Positions 34,548 through 43,595 of a stretch of 64,000 bases of DNA are shown in pieces. Where the stretch lies: NCBI RefSeq assembly GCF_030409605.1, contig NZ_JAUFQG010000006.1:496001-560000 (forward strand). The letters run 5' to 3'. A program made the position numbers and the translations under genes. The notes under the pieces are model-generated. The model saw only the letters and a list, made by a program, of their open reading frames with translations, ran no database searches and had not been told where the DNA came from. Origin of the DNA: Simiduia curdlanivorans. GTDB taxonomy: Bacteria; Pseudomonadota; Gammaproteobacteria; Pseudomonadales; Cellvibrionaceae. Positions within the stretch are counted from its first letter, which is position 1. Every line of letters starts with the position of its first letter.

Positions 34548-36329
34548 CTAGGCTTTTGGCGCGTCCTGCTTGGCTTCTTTCTCGCGCAAACGAATGTGTA
34601 ACTCGCGCAGCTGCTTGTTATCAACTGCACCCGGCGCATCGGTCATCACACAGGCCGCTGACTGGGTTTTCGGGAAGGCAATCACATCGCGAATCGAGGA
34701 GGAGCCGGTCATCAACATGATTAAACGGTCTAAACCAAAAGCCAAACCGCCGTGTGGTGGCGCGCCGAATTTTAACGCGTCCAGCAAAAAGCCGAACTTC
34801 TCGCGCTGCTCTTCAGGGCTAATGCCGAGCAAGCGGAACACGGTTTGCTGCATAGACTGGTTGTGAATACGAATAGAGCCGCCACCCAGCTCAGTGCCGT
34901 TTAACACCATATCATAGGCGCGAGACAAAGCCGTTTCTGGGTTTGCTTCCAACGCCTCTGGGGTGCAGCTCGGCGCCGTAAAGGGGTGGTGAATAGCGGC
35001 CACGCCTTCGTCGGTTTGCTCGAACATGGGGAAGTCTACAACCCACAATGGCGCCCACTCACAGGTGAACATATTCAGGTCGGCGCCAATTTTGCAGCGC
35101 AGCGCGCCCAGCGCCTCGGTCACCACTTTAATGCTGTCGGCACCGAAGAACACAATGTCGCCATTCTTAGCGTCTAAGCGCTGCATCACCTTCATGGTGA
35201 CATCGTCGCCCAAGAATTTAATGATGGGCGACTGTAAACCTTCAACACCCTTCTCGATTTCATTGACCTTAATCCAGGCCAAACCTTTAGCGCCGTAGAT
35301 GCCAACAAACTTGGTGTAGTCATCGATTTGTTTGCGCGAAATCTCGGCGCCACCGGGTACCTTTAATGCCGTTACGCGGCATTTAGGGTCGTTGGCCGGG
35401 CCGGCAAACACTTTGAATTCAATATCTTTAAGCAGATCTTTAATTTCAACTAACTGCATGGGAATACGCAGGTCGGGCTTATCTGAACCGTATTTGTCCA
35501 TGGCATCTTGCCAGGTCATATGCGGGAACTGACCGAGGTCGACATCCATCAACTTGCTAAACAGCTGCTGCACCATACCTTCGGCAATGCCCATAATCTG
35601 CGCTTCATTCATAAATGAAGTCTCAATATCGATCTGGGTAAATTCGGGCTGGCGATCAGCGCGCAAATCTTCATCGCGGAAGCACTTGGCCACCTGGTAG
35701 TAGCGATCAAAGCCCGACACCATCAACAACTGCTTGAACAGTTGCGGCGATTGCGGCAGCGCAAAGAACTTGCCATCGTGAGTGCGCGAAGGCACTAAGT
35801 AATCGCGGGCGCCTTCCGGCGTCGCACGGGTCAGAATAGGCGTTTCAATATCCAAGAAGCCTTCGCCGTCGAGATAATTGCGAATAGCGGTGGTTACCTT
35901 CGAGCGGAAACGCAGGTTGTGCTGCATTTCATTGCGACGCAAATCGATGTAACGGTACTTTAGCCGCACGTCTTCGCCGACGCTCACATGGGAATCCAAC
36001 TGGAACGGTGGCGTTTCAGCGGTATTCAATATCTCCAGCTCTAAACCGTAAACTTCCACCTCTCCGGTGGACATCTTGGCATTAACGGTGGCTTCGCTAC
36101 GGGCGCGAACCCGGCCTTTGACCTTCAACACATACTCGCTGCGGACTTTATCTGCCAAGGCAAAATGCGCGGAATCCGGATCAAACACCACCTGAACAAT
36201 GCCGTCGCGATCACGCAAATCTAGAAAAATAACCCCACCGTGATCTCGGCGGCGGTCAACCCAACCGCAAAGGCTCACTTCGCGGTCGATGAAAGTTGCG
36301 TTTAAGGCGCCACAATATTCAGTGCGCAT
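34548..36329 (-). CDS. aspS: Aspartyl-tRNA synthetase
   Basis: 593 residues, the normal bacterial length. It has an N-terminal OB fold (VSLCGWVDRRRDHGGVIFLD), the class II motifs (FRDEDLRADRQPEFTQ for motif 2, GLAFGLDRLIML for motif 3), and the bacterial GAD insertion between them. It charges tRNA-Asp, or also tRNA-Asn if the cell lacks asnS, which cannot be judged here. Confidence 0.97.
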   Translation of the reverse strand: MRTEYCGALNATFIDREVSLCGWVDRRRDHGGVIFLDLRDRDGIVQVVFDPDSAHFALADKVRSEYVLKVKGRVRARSEATVNAKMSTGEVEVYGLELEILNTAETPPFQLDSHVSVGEDVRLKYRYIDLRRNEMQHNLRFRSKVTTAIRNYLDGEGFLDIETPILTRATPEGARDYLVPSRTHDGKFFALPQSPQLFKQLLMVSGFDRYYQVAKCFRDEDLRADRQPEFTQIDIETSFMNEAQIMGIAEGMVQQLFSKLMDVDLGQFPHMTWQDAMDKYGSDKPDLRIPMQLVEIKDLLKDIEFKVFAGPANDPKCRVTALKVPGGAEISRKQIDDYTKFVGIYGAKGLAWIKVNEIEKGVEGLQSPIIKFLGDDVTMKVMQRLDAKNGDIVFFGADSIKVVTEALGALRCKIGADLNMFTCEWAPLWVVDFPMFEQTDEGVAAIHHPFTAPSCTPEALEANPETALSRAYDMVLNGTELGGGSIRIHNQSMQQTVFRLLGISPEEQREKFGFLLDALKFGAPPHGGLAFGLDRLIMLMTGSSSIRDVIAFPKTQSAACVMTDAPGAVDNKQLRELHIRLREKEAKQDAPKA

Positions 36330-36423
36330 AATTTAAATCCCGTTATCTAAAATGAATGTCAAAGTCTCTCGCCCACCCTCGGTGGCCGAGCCATGGCCAA
36401 ACTCACACTGCACGCGATGGCAG

Positions 36424-36672
36424 TTAGGAGCTGGCACTCGATTCGGATTTCGCCGGTGAGCCCGAGTCGCCGGCTAAATTCTTCTTATTGCCCGATTTAT
36501 AATCGGTTTCGTACCAGCCACCACCTTTCAGGCGAAAACCGGCGGCAGAGATTTGTTTGGACAAACTGCTCTTGCCACAGGTTGGGCAATCGGTAAGAGG
36601 CGCATCGCTCATTTTCTGTAAGGCCTCCATTTGGTGGCCACAGGACCCACACATATATTCATAAATCGGCAT
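36424..36672 (-). CDS. FmdB family zinc-ribbon protein
   Basis: 82 residues. The first half is a zinc ribbon with CGSCG near residue 8 and CPTCG near 29, beginning MPIYEY as usual in the FmdB regulatory-protein family. The tail is Ser/Gly-rich and disordered. It lies directly upstream of aspS, an arrangement common in Pseudomonas relatives. Its molecular role is not established. Confidence 0.9.
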   Translation of the reverse strand: MPIYEYMCGSCGHQMEALQKMSDAPLTDCPTCGKSSLSKQISAAGFRLKGGGWYETDYKSGNKKNLAGDSGSPAKSESSASS

Positions 36673-36880
36673 ATATGACCCTGAACTAGGTTAAAACTAA
36701 CAACACCTATATACAGAGGCCTCGCGCCCACTCAGCGGAGCCAAGACCTACTGAAACCAAAAAACGGGCGATTATAGCCTGAGCTTGGCGGCGGATAAAC
36801 CGGTGATCAGCGGAATAAGGTGAAGACTTAGCTAAAAAACCGCTTTAATCGCAAAAAAGCCGACACCCGAGGCATTCAGG

Positions 36881-36890
36881 TGCCTAGGCA
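36881..36890. promoter_or_regulatory. Perfect palindrome upstream of the Hpt/HD-GYP gene
   Basis: TGCCTAGGCA is a 10-base perfect palindrome 48 bases before the start codon of the HD-GYP gene, in the divergent gap with fmdB. It could be a regulator half-site pair. The evidence is only the symmetry. Confidence 0.25.
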
Positions 36891-36937
36891 TCAACTAGGC
36901 TTCACCATCCCTTGCTCAAATAACGGAAAAGAGGTCT

Positions 36938-38029
36938 ATGACAACGGCTCAATTCAGCAGCCCAGACGCGGAAATGGTAGCGGACTTCTTTAACGATTTT
37001 GAAGAGGCCTACCAGGCCTCTGAGCACCTGCTACTGAAGCTTGAGAAAGAGCCGAGCAATGACGCTCTACTGAACGACCTTTTTCGTCGGGTTCACACTA
37101 TTAAGGGCAACCTTATCTACGTGGGGTTAGTGGACATTTGCCCGCTATTGCAGAGCGTTGAAGACGTACTAGAGCCACTCCGCAAAGGCCAGCTCCGCTA
37201 TGACGACCTACTCAGCGACGTCATTTTACTGGCCATGGACACCACCCACGAACTGGTTGAAAACCGCCTACAGCAACAAGCTAGCAACCTCGGCGAAGCG
37301 CAGATGCAGTCTATCTGCGAAAAGATCAGTCGCATTGCCAACTGCGAACCCAGTCAGCGCACCGCTATTATTAGCCAAGCGATTAAAGCGCTAGACGCAG
37401 AGGCGGAGCTCGCCGCACCGGATTCAGAATTTTCCAAGCACGGGGTTGTACTAAATAACGACCTGCGCTTTTTTGCGCAGTTGTTACCCGCCATCGACCA
37501 GCGCTCGCCTTACTGGGCCGGCCGAACCCAACGCATCGCCGAGTTAGCACTTAATATGAATAGCGCCGCCGGCGCGCCTATTGATGCCAACCAACTGTTA
37601 GCGGCAGTTTATATGCACGATTTTGCCATGGCCTTTTTACCCCTCGAGCTGCTGCACAAGCCTGAAAAATATACAGCCGCCGAGCGATTGCGCGTGCAAG
37701 CTCACGTCAAAACAAGTGCAACCTTAATGCAGGAGATGGGAAATTGGGCGCAAGCGGCCAACATCATATTGCAGCACCACGAGCAATGTAACGGCGCTGG
37801 TTACCCCAACAAATTGACCGAAAGCGAAATTTGCGATGGCGCCAAGATATTGGCCATCGCGGATGCCTTCGATGCCTGCGTCAATAGCAGAGCCCATGTG
37901 GACCAACCTCAACGGCCACTGATTCGCGCCATCCTTGAAATTAACCGCTATGCGGGTAGCCAATTTAGCCAAGATTGGGTCAATATATTTAACCAAATTG
38001 CGCGACCCAAGCGCACCCAGTCTCATTAA
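36938..38029 (+). CDS. Hpt domain fused to an HD-GYP phosphodiesterase-like domain
   Basis: 363 residues, cytoplasmic. The N-terminal Hpt domain (about 10-105) has the phospho-acceptor His53 in RRVHTIKGN. The C-terminal part (about 190-350) is an HD-GYP domain: metal-binding His227-Asp228 in MHDFAM, HHE at 280-282, and GYP at 288-290 within HHEQCNGAGYP. HD-GYP enzymes break down cyclic di-GMP. An Hpt fused to HD-GYP implies control of c-di-GMP breakdown by a histidine-kinase phosphorelay, but the partner kinase is not in this window. No receiver domain is present. The next signal is a rho-independent terminator. Confidence 0.87.
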   Translation: MTTAQFSSPDAEMVADFFNDFEEAYQASEHLLLKLEKEPSNDALLNDLFRRVHTIKGNLIYVGLVDICPLLQSVEDVLEPLRKGQLRYDDLLSDVILLAMDTTHELVENRLQQQASNLGEAQMQSICEKISRIANCEPSQRTAIISQAIKALDAEAELAAPDSEFSKHGVVLNNDLRFFAQLLPAIDQRSPYWAGRTQRIAELALNMNSAAGAPIDANQLLAAVYMHDFAMAFLPLELLHKPEKYTAAERLRVQAHVKTSATLMQEMGNWAQAANIILQHHEQCNGAGYPNKLTESEICDGAKILAIADAFDACVNSRAHVDQPQRPLIRAILEINRYAGSQFSQDWVNIFNQIARPKRTQSH

Positions 38030-38139
38030 AACATCGCCAAACGCGGTTTGATTAAAACTCAACCGCTGATTGAATTTTATTCAAGCTTATAACCAAAGCG
38101 ATAATAAAAAGCAGGCAATACCGGTATTATTTCAAATAC

Positions 38140-38163
38140 CCCTGTAAAAACAGGGCTTTTTTG
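38140..38163 (+). terminator. Terminator after the Hpt/HD-GYP gene
   Basis: The stem CCCTGT/ACAGGG with a four-A loop is followed by CTTTTTTG and another T run. It lies 110 bases after the stop codon. Confidence 0.8.
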
Positions 38164-38183
38164 CCTTTTTATCACTTAAGTTA

Positions 38184-38212
38184 TTGCCCAGCTAGAAAGA
38201 ATGCTTTATATA
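38184..38212 (+). promoter_or_regulatory. Candidate sigma-70 promoter of the HU gene
   Basis: TTGCCC at 38184-38189 and TATATA at 38207-38212 are 17 bases apart, 4 of 6 matches each. The predicted transcript would carry a leader of about 135 bases, which is long for an HU gene. Confidence 0.5.
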
Positions 38213-38277
38213 TAGTGCCTAAGCGTTTGAGCGTGCGTTTAAGCCTATAAAACAAGGGCTTTTCAACCTCAAGTTCA

Positions 38278-38300
38278 GAGCAGGTAGCAACAACCTGCTC
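38278..38300 (+). promoter_or_regulatory. Leader hairpin upstream of the HU gene
   Basis: GAGCAGGT pairs perfectly with ACCTGCTC across a 7-base loop in the predicted 5' leader, 53 bases before the ATG. There is no T-tract, so it is not a standard terminator. It may affect mRNA stability or translation. Confidence 0.4.
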
Positions 38301-38352
38301 CGATCGCTTACCCCTTAAATTTAATAAAATCAACATCCAAAGGATTTTACGC

Positions 38353-38775
38353 ATGGCCGCCAAAAAAGCACCTGCCAAGAAAGCCCCAGCAAAAGCCAAA
38401 GCCGCCCCAAAAGCAAAAGCAGCACCAAAAGCTGCCGCCGCTAAAAAGCCAGCTGCTTTGAAAGCCGTTGCCGAGCGTTTCAACAAAACTCAAATGGTTA
38501 CTCACATTGCTGAGACAACTGAGCTGAGCAAGAAGCAAGTTAGCGCTGTTCTTGAAGAGCTGGGCAACGTCATCGAAGCCCACATCAAGAAAAAGGCCTG
38601 TGGTGAATTTGTTCTACCTGGCATGATGAAAATCATGACTGTGAAAAAGCCAGCCAAAAAAGCGCGCAAAGGCATCAACCCCTTCACCGGTGAAGAGACA
38701 ATGTTCAAGGCCAAGCCTGCAAGCATCTCTGTTAAAATTCGCCCCCTGAAGAAGATGAAGGAAATGGCAGAGTAG
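38353..38775 (+). CDS. HU-family DNA-binding protein with a Lys/Ala/Pro-rich histone H1-like tail
   Basis: 140 residues against about 90 for plain HU. Residues 1-38 are a tail of AKKAP and AKAAPK repeats, like eukaryotic histone H1 tails. The rest is a histone-like HU/IHF fold: FNKTQMVTHIAETTELSKKQ begins the helical part, and the beta arm follows with GINPFTGEE. It should bind and compact DNA, with the tail giving extra non-specific contacts. The gene has its own promoter candidate and a strong terminator. Confidence 0.9.
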   Translation: MAAKKAPAKKAPAKAKAAPKAKAAPKAAAAKKPAALKAVAERFNKTQMVTHIAETTELSKKQVSAVLEELGNVIEAHIKKKACGEFVLPGMMKIMTVKKPAKKARKGINPFTGEETMFKAKPASISVKIRPLKKMKEMAE

Positions 38776-38787
38776 TTTTTCTGCCCT

Positions 38788-38831
38788 CCAAACATAAAAA
38801 AAGCACCTATAGGTGCTTTTTTTATGTTTGG
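38788..38831. terminator. Strong bidirectional terminator after the HU gene
   Basis: A 21-base-pair perfect stem (38788-38808 with 38811-38831) contains AGCACCT and is flanked by A7 and T7 tracts, so it works on both strands. It ends the HU transcript; on the minus strand it lies 95 bases beyond the DUF885 gene. Confidence 0.9.
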
Positions 38832-38900
38832 CGAAAAACCTACCGTTTACGTATATCTAGCTTGCAGGGCCCGAAGTGTCAGACCAGACCATCCGGGTTG

Positions 38901-38935
38901 TAGCTTGTAGCTTGTAGCTTAAAGCTTAAAGCTTA
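38901..38935. repeat. Five tandem 7-base repeats across the DUF885 stop codon
   Basis: Five adjacent units read TAGCTTG, TAGCTTG, TAGCTTA, AAGCTTA, AAGCTTA. The last two overlap the end of the DUF885 gene and supply its TAA stop. It looks like a slippage-made microsatellite. Confidence 0.8.
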
Positions 38936-40770
38936 CTAGCAATCCAACCATCCACCTCTTCGCTCAACAGCGTTAATGGCACAGAGCCGTTGGTGAGTAC
39001 CACATCGTGAAACTCGCCATAACTAAAGTCATCACCTAACGCCTGCATGGCTTTGTCGCGCAACTCCAAAATGGTTAGCATGCCGATTTTGTAAGAAACC
39101 GCCTGACCGGGCCAAACAATGTAACGCCTTACTTCATTTTCTATATCGCCAAAGGTCATAGGCGTGGCGCTCAACATGTAGTCTTGCGCCTGCTTCTCGG
39201 TCCAGCGCTTGCTGTGAATACCCGTGTCAACCACTAAACGAGCGGCGCGAAACACTTCGTAGCTCAAGCGCCCAAAGTCTTGGTAAGGGTCGCTGAACTC
39301 GCCCATATCTTTACCCAGTTTTTCAGCATACAAGGCCCAGCCTTCACCATAGGCCGAATACCAAGTTAACTTTTGAAACATGGGTACATCTTGCAGCTCC
39401 TGCGCGATGGTGCTCTGAAAGTGATGACCTGGCGCACCCTCGTGATAAGCCAAAGACTCCATTTGATACACCGGCAACTCGCGCATCTGACTCAAGTTAA
39501 CGTAGTAAGCACCCGGGCGCTTTCCGTCCAATGACCCCGGCTCGTAAAACGCGCCTGTGGCAGACTCTATGCGGTAAGCTTCCACTGCGCGAACGTCGAG
39601 CTCGGCCTTTGGCAGCGCGCCAAAATATGACGGTGCTTTAAGCATAATGTTATCGATGTAAGCCTTGGCTTCCGATAAATATCTCTGCCGGCCAGCCTCG
39701 TCATCTGAATAGTAAAACTCATCGCTCTCGCGTAGGTGTTTAAAAAACGCCTGCAGATCGCCGTTAAAATTAACGCGTTTAATGATGTCTCGCATTTCAC
39801 CGTGAATACGCTCAACTTCCGCTAAACCCAACTGATGAATTTGCGCCGCTGTCATATCGTCGCGGGTGGTGTAGTTTGCCAACTGAGCTTCATAATAAGC
39901 TTTGCCACGGGGCAACTTCCAAATGCCATCTTCGCTGCCGGCCAATTTTTCATGGCTCTCCATCACCGCAATCAAACGTTGATAGGCCGGCTGCACCGAC
40001 GTCAGCAAAGAATCTTTTGCTCGAGCCAACAGCGCTGTCTTTGCCGCTGAATCAATACCTAACGCATTCACCTTGGTTTTAATATCAGCCCATAAGGGTG
40101 AGTCTTTGTCACTGCTATCAAAGGGTTGCCCGGTAATCATGCCCTTACTGGTTTCTATCACCACGGGATAAGCAAAACGCGGTGGCAATACTCCCTTTGC
40201 GGCCCGGCTTTGCGCGATATCGATGTGCGTTTGTAGGGTTGGGCCAAAGCCCTCTAAGCGACTTAAGTAAGCTTCGGCCTGCCCGACATTTTCGACTTTT
40301 TGATAACCGATCAAGAGCGTGCTCATGTCGGAGTGAGGGCCGAAAAACTGGGTGAAAACATAGCCTTGGTCGTCAAACTCAGCCTGAGCCAGGGCATTAA
40401 CGGCACTAAACTCTGCGAACTTGAACGACACCTGAGACTGATGAGGCAAGGCATGCACATCAAATAGTTCACGCATATCATTCAAACGCGCCTTGGTTAG
40501 GGCAACAGACTCAGCCTGAAAAGCTTCGCTTGGATCATTCCACCGGCCGTAGGCCACCAAATCATCGGTCATACCTAAGTAGGTCTTGTATTCAGGGTAG
40601 CGCTGCAGATCGGCTTCAAAGTTAGTTTGAAACCAAGCATTTAAACGCACCGCCTCGGCTGCTTGCGCCTCGCCGTCGGCTGCCTTAGACACACCTGACT
40701 CTGGTGCCGCACACGCCCATAACAGCGATGCCAATACCCAATAAATAACCCAACTCACTCGCTGAGGCAT
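38926..40770 (-). CDS. DUF885-family lipoprotein, probable metallo-hydrolase
   Basis: 614 residues from the ATG at 40770, which has GGAG six bases upstream; an ATG four codons earlier is less likely. The lipobox LLWAC gives a lipid-anchored protein near Cys19. The zinc signature HEGAPGHH, a variant of HEXXH seen in DUF885 proteins, lies in the C-terminal half in the stretch AYHEGAPGHHFQST. The family is helical and resembles M2/M3-like peptidases, but no substrate is settled. The gene stands alone, convergent with the HU gene. Confidence 0.85.
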   Translation of the reverse strand: MPQRVSWVIYWVLASLLWACAAPESGVSKAADGEAQAAEAVRLNAWFQTNFEADLQRYPEYKTYLGMTDDLVAYGRWNDPSEAFQAESVALTKARLNDMRELFDVHALPHQSQVSFKFAEFSAVNALAQAEFDDQGYVFTQFFGPHSDMSTLLIGYQKVENVGQAEAYLSRLEGFGPTLQTHIDIAQSRAAKGVLPPRFAYPVVIETSKGMITGQPFDSSDKDSPLWADIKTKVNALGIDSAAKTALLARAKDSLLTSVQPAYQRLIAVMESHEKLAGSEDGIWKLPRGKAYYEAQLANYTTRDDMTAAQIHQLGLAEVERIHGEMRDIIKRVNFNGDLQAFFKHLRESDEFYYSDDEAGRQRYLSEAKAYIDNIMLKAPSYFGALPKAELDVRAVEAYRIESATGAFYEPGSLDGKRPGAYYVNLSQMRELPVYQMESLAYHEGAPGHHFQSTIAQELQDVPMFQKLTWYSAYGEGWALYAEKLGKDMGEFSDPYQDFGRLSYEVFRAARLVVDTGIHSKRWTEKQAQDYMLSATPMTFGDIENEVRRYIVWPGQAVSYKIGMLTILELRDKAMQALGDDFSYGEFHDVVLTNGSVPLTLLSEEVDGWIASKL

Positions 40771-40900
40771 GAGAATCTCCATGAAAAATTAATATAGTAG
40801 CGCCGTAAGCTTTAGAGCTTAGGCCATAGCCAGACGAGAGAGCGGGATTTACCACCATAGCCTTGAGCCGAAACGACGTAATTTTTGGTCGACCCGACGC

Positions 40901-41635
40901 TCAAAGAGCGGTTTTGGACAAAGACAATACACTTTGTAGATGAACCAACATAGCCTCAGCCGCAGCATCCCCGTCGCCAGAACAAATGGCCTGGGTAATG
41001 TTGACGTGCTCAGCGTAGCTGTCTTCGACCATGCACTGGCCCTCTAACACCTCGCGGCGGAAATACAGACCGTAGCTGTACAGCTCTTGGGCATAGCGGG
41101 CCAGAATGGGATTGCCGGCAATGTCGGCAATCTTTTCGTGGAAGTGTTTATCCGCCAATTGAAAGTGGATTTTTTCATCCAGCAACGTGGCTTGTTGATC
41201 CAACAACTTATTAAGCGCAGCTTTACCCTTGCTATCAATTTTGTTCGCAGCTAAACGAGCAATGTTGGTTTCAACCACGATACGGCTCTCGAAAACTGAC
41301 GCTATGGTGTAATGGCGAATATCCAGCGCGTCGAGCTCGGGCATCAACTGCGCACACAGCTGTAACTGCGCCTCAGTGCGCAGCACGCGCGTCTTGGCCC
41401 CTTGAGAAACGCTAAGCAAACCCCAACCGGCCAACACAGACAACGCACCGCGCACGGTTTCTCGGCTGACGCTAAACAGCGTAGAAAGCTCGCGCTCGGC
41501 TGGCAAAGAGTCGCCATCGCGCAACAGCCCTTGGTAAATCATCTCCAATAGCTTGTGCACCAAGTGGTCGCGCTTGGTGCGCCTTTGCAGGGGCGCCACG
41601 TGATTGGCCGAAAGATCAAATACAGGCTGCGTCAT
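40901..41635 (-). CDS. GntR-family transcriptional regulator (FadR/FCD type)
   Basis: 244 residues from the ATG at 41635; the open frame extends 23 codons upstream but the winged helix begins only after the chosen start. The GntR winged helix is near residues 20-80 (LPAERELSTLFSVSRETVRG), followed by an all-helical FCD ligand-binding domain with metal-type His residues (HFQLADKHFHEKIA). FCD regulators respond to organic or sugar acids. No metabolic gene lies next to it, so its target is unclear. Confidence 0.88.
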   Translation of the reverse strand: MTQPVFDLSANHVAPLQRRTKRDHLVHKLLEMIYQGLLRDGDSLPAERELSTLFSVSRETVRGALSVLAGWGLLSVSQGAKTRVLRTEAQLQLCAQLMPELDALDIRHYTIASVFESRIVVETNIARLAANKIDSKGKAALNKLLDQQATLLDEKIHFQLADKHFHEKIADIAGNPILARYAQELYSYGLYFRREVLEGQCMVEDSYAEHVNITQAICSGDGDAAAEAMLVHLQSVLSLSKTAL

Positions 41636-41925
41636 AAGGTTTGCGAAAGACCAAAGAGCGCCAAGATTAACAAACCTACTCTGCAAGGAATAGCGAAAAG
41701 CCAAGCAGGCAGTAGCGAAAAACTAAGACCTAAAGTGCCAAGCATAATAAAACCTAAGGGCGAAGGCTTAAGCGAGTGAACCGGTGGTACAACAGAATGC
41801 TTCAGGTTGCGCTGAATACAAGAGTGACGGAGCGAAAAACGAACTGGCACTTAGCCCAGCATTTAAAAGCTTAGAAATGATAACAAGGACGAATAGGCAA
41901 GCGGGGGTGTTCGGTTGTGTTAGGT

Positions 41926-42037
<112 letters not shown>

Positions 42038-42051
42038 ATAACAAGCGGCGC

Positions 42052-42080
42052 ATTATGGAGAAGTTGGGTAGTGTTTGCAA
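42052..42080 (-). promoter_or_regulatory. Candidate sigma-70 promoter of ffs
   Basis: Read on the minus strand, TTGCAA (-35) and CATAAT (-10) are 17 bases apart. The predicted start is about seven bases upstream of the mature 5' end, so a short leader would be trimmed, as in known 4.5S precursors. Confidence 0.65.
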
Positions 42081-42160
42081 GGCGCGAAAACCTAAAGCCT
42101 CAATGGAGCTTAACCAGCCTCAACGGAGACAATGTCGCCCTTTTCCCTAGTTGCTTTTAA

Positions 42161-42427
42161 GTGGCCAAAATTGCGCTTCAACAGCCATACTGTGTAAAAA
42201 TCAACCAGCGCTTACCGAACCTTAGGGTCAATAAATTGTCTGCCGTTTTAACTGCCCGTGCACGCCCGCGCCTTGTTTACAGAGTGAGTAGCACACCAGT
42301 CAATACGAGCTATGACGCGCGCCCTGTGCAGGTACTAGCGCACCACATCAACGCCTATAACGGCCGCCATTTACTCGAACAAATCGCACTTTTACCCAGA
42401 GATAAAAGAATTTCACGCCAACTTTAG
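42161..42427 (+). CDS. Possible small basic protein
   Basis: An 88-codon frame starting with GTG, rich in Arg, Leu and Ala, with no signal peptide and no domain I recognise. There is no clear ribosome site. It is the only open frame of note in the 516-base gap between ffs and the next gene. Treat it as doubtful; the rest of that gap (42428-42553) shows nothing else. Confidence 0.25.
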   Translation: MAKIALQQPYCVKINQRLPNLRVNKLSAVLTARARPRLVYRVSSTPVNTSYDARPVQVLAHHINAYNGRHLLEQIALLPRDKRISRQL

Positions 42428-42553
42428 GCTCATACCGCTTAGTGTATTGGCATTACTCGGCGGGTGCGGTAAAAGTCTTTTTCAGTCGCCCTTCGCACTT
42501 TGCGTTAGGCCACCCATGGATATCCCCACGTACATCAGGATGAGGTTTCTAAC

Positions 42554-43501
42554 GTGCCAATTTTCTTCTATCAATCCCTAAACTCCAATTCCAGCAACCA
42601 GCATGGCATAAGTGCCTCTAAGGCCCAGCGCTTCACACGCGACACACACGACGCGCAAGCAGCCACCAGTCAAGCGTGGAAGCTTTCCATGCCCACCGCA
42701 CCGGGCGCGACGCCGGAAACTCCCGTGCACGGGCCTGCACAGTTGGTGAAATCAGCGGCGCAAGGCTACATGGGCAAAGGTCAACACAGCGATCACCAGT
42801 TTCTCGCCATGGTCGAGGGCAAAGCGCGGGATACCCACCAACACTTGGTCAGGCAGTTTGGTAGAAGCTGCGACCTCTTGGTCTATGGCGAGCTAGACGG
42901 CAATAACGCCGAGTGGAGCTCGATGCAATCTCACGCGGGTAACTTAGTTGTCGCCAGCTCAACCGGCAAAGCCTGCAACAGCTTTAGTGTGCACGCCAGC
43001 AATACCAGCAGCCACGAATTTTTAGGTTCAGGCATGGGCTGGATTGCGATAAAAAGCGGCAACGTCAATGCCGTATTTGTTCACGTCCCCAATGCCATTG
43101 CCAAATCAGAAGACGCAGCCGTTAGCTTTTATCAAACTATTAATCGCGAGCTGGTGGCTAAGGGGAAGGGGGCAATCGATATTGTTATGGGCGACACCAA
43201 CCAAGCTAGCCCCGAGTTTACCCCAAGGGTTTTGTCGCGCGCCTTAGGGGCGGTTTGTCGCAATGCGACTAATCCCACCGACCTTACACCTATGGATAGC
43301 CACAACAGAAGTTTCAAAGGCACCAACAGCAATGCGACGAAAATGTACGACGTGGCTGTGTACAACAGCGCCAGCGTCAGCATTGGTAAAGAAGCCTATC
43401 TGTCGCAGAGCACCGCGGTCAGTAGCAACGAGAAAAATCTAGCTGCCGCGGTCACTGACCATATGGGCATTGCGATTGAGGTGACAAAAACCGCCTCTTA
43501 A
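42554..43501 (+). CDS. Protein with an exonuclease/endonuclease/phosphatase-like fold
   Basis: 315 residues from a GTG with GAGG nine bases upstream. No signal peptide. The first 70 residues are polar and low in complexity. The core shows the ordered signatures of the EEP (DNase I-like) fold: a Glu in LVYGELDGNN near 115, HVPNA near 180, MGDTNQ (metal-binding Asp and Asn) near 212, and the terminal TDHMGIAI like the SDH motif of these enzymes. Members include nucleases, phosphatases and CdtB-type toxins. It stands alone. The family call is moderate; substrate unknown. Confidence 0.6.
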   Translation: MPIFFYQSLNSNSSNQHGISASKAQRFTRDTHDAQAATSQAWKLSMPTAPGATPETPVHGPAQLVKSAAQGYMGKGQHSDHQFLAMVEGKARDTHQHLVRQFGRSCDLLVYGELDGNNAEWSSMQSHAGNLVVASSTGKACNSFSVHASNTSSHEFLGSGMGWIAIKSGNVNAVFVHVPNAIAKSEDAAVSFYQTINRELVAKGKGAIDIVMGDTNQASPEFTPRVLSRALGAVCRNATNPTDLTPMDSHNRSFKGTNSNATKMYDVAVYNSASVSIGKEAYLSQSTAVSSNEKNLAAAVTDHMGIAIEVTKTAS

Positions 43502-43532
43502 AAAACACCCAGTGGTGTTAGCCACTGGGTGT
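43500..43532 (-). terminator. Terminator of the PilZ gene
   Basis: An 11-base-pair perfect stem (ACACCCAGTGG with its complement) ends in a run of six T on the minus strand. It serves the PilZ gene, whose stop is at 43596. The T-tract overlaps the stop codon of the EEP-like gene. Confidence 0.85.
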
Positions 43533-43595
43533 CATCATCCAAATTTCGTTAGTAGCGCCTAGACTTAGATAGGCTCGGCGCCCTGCTCAGAGGCC

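Larger units (their letters stand above)
38030..38352. other. Gap between the HD-GYP and HU genes
   Basis: This 323-base stretch has no gene. It holds a terminator for the HD-GYP gene (38140-38163), a candidate promoter (38184-38212), and a leader with a hairpin (38278-38300) ahead of the HU gene. See those entries. Confidence 0.6.
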
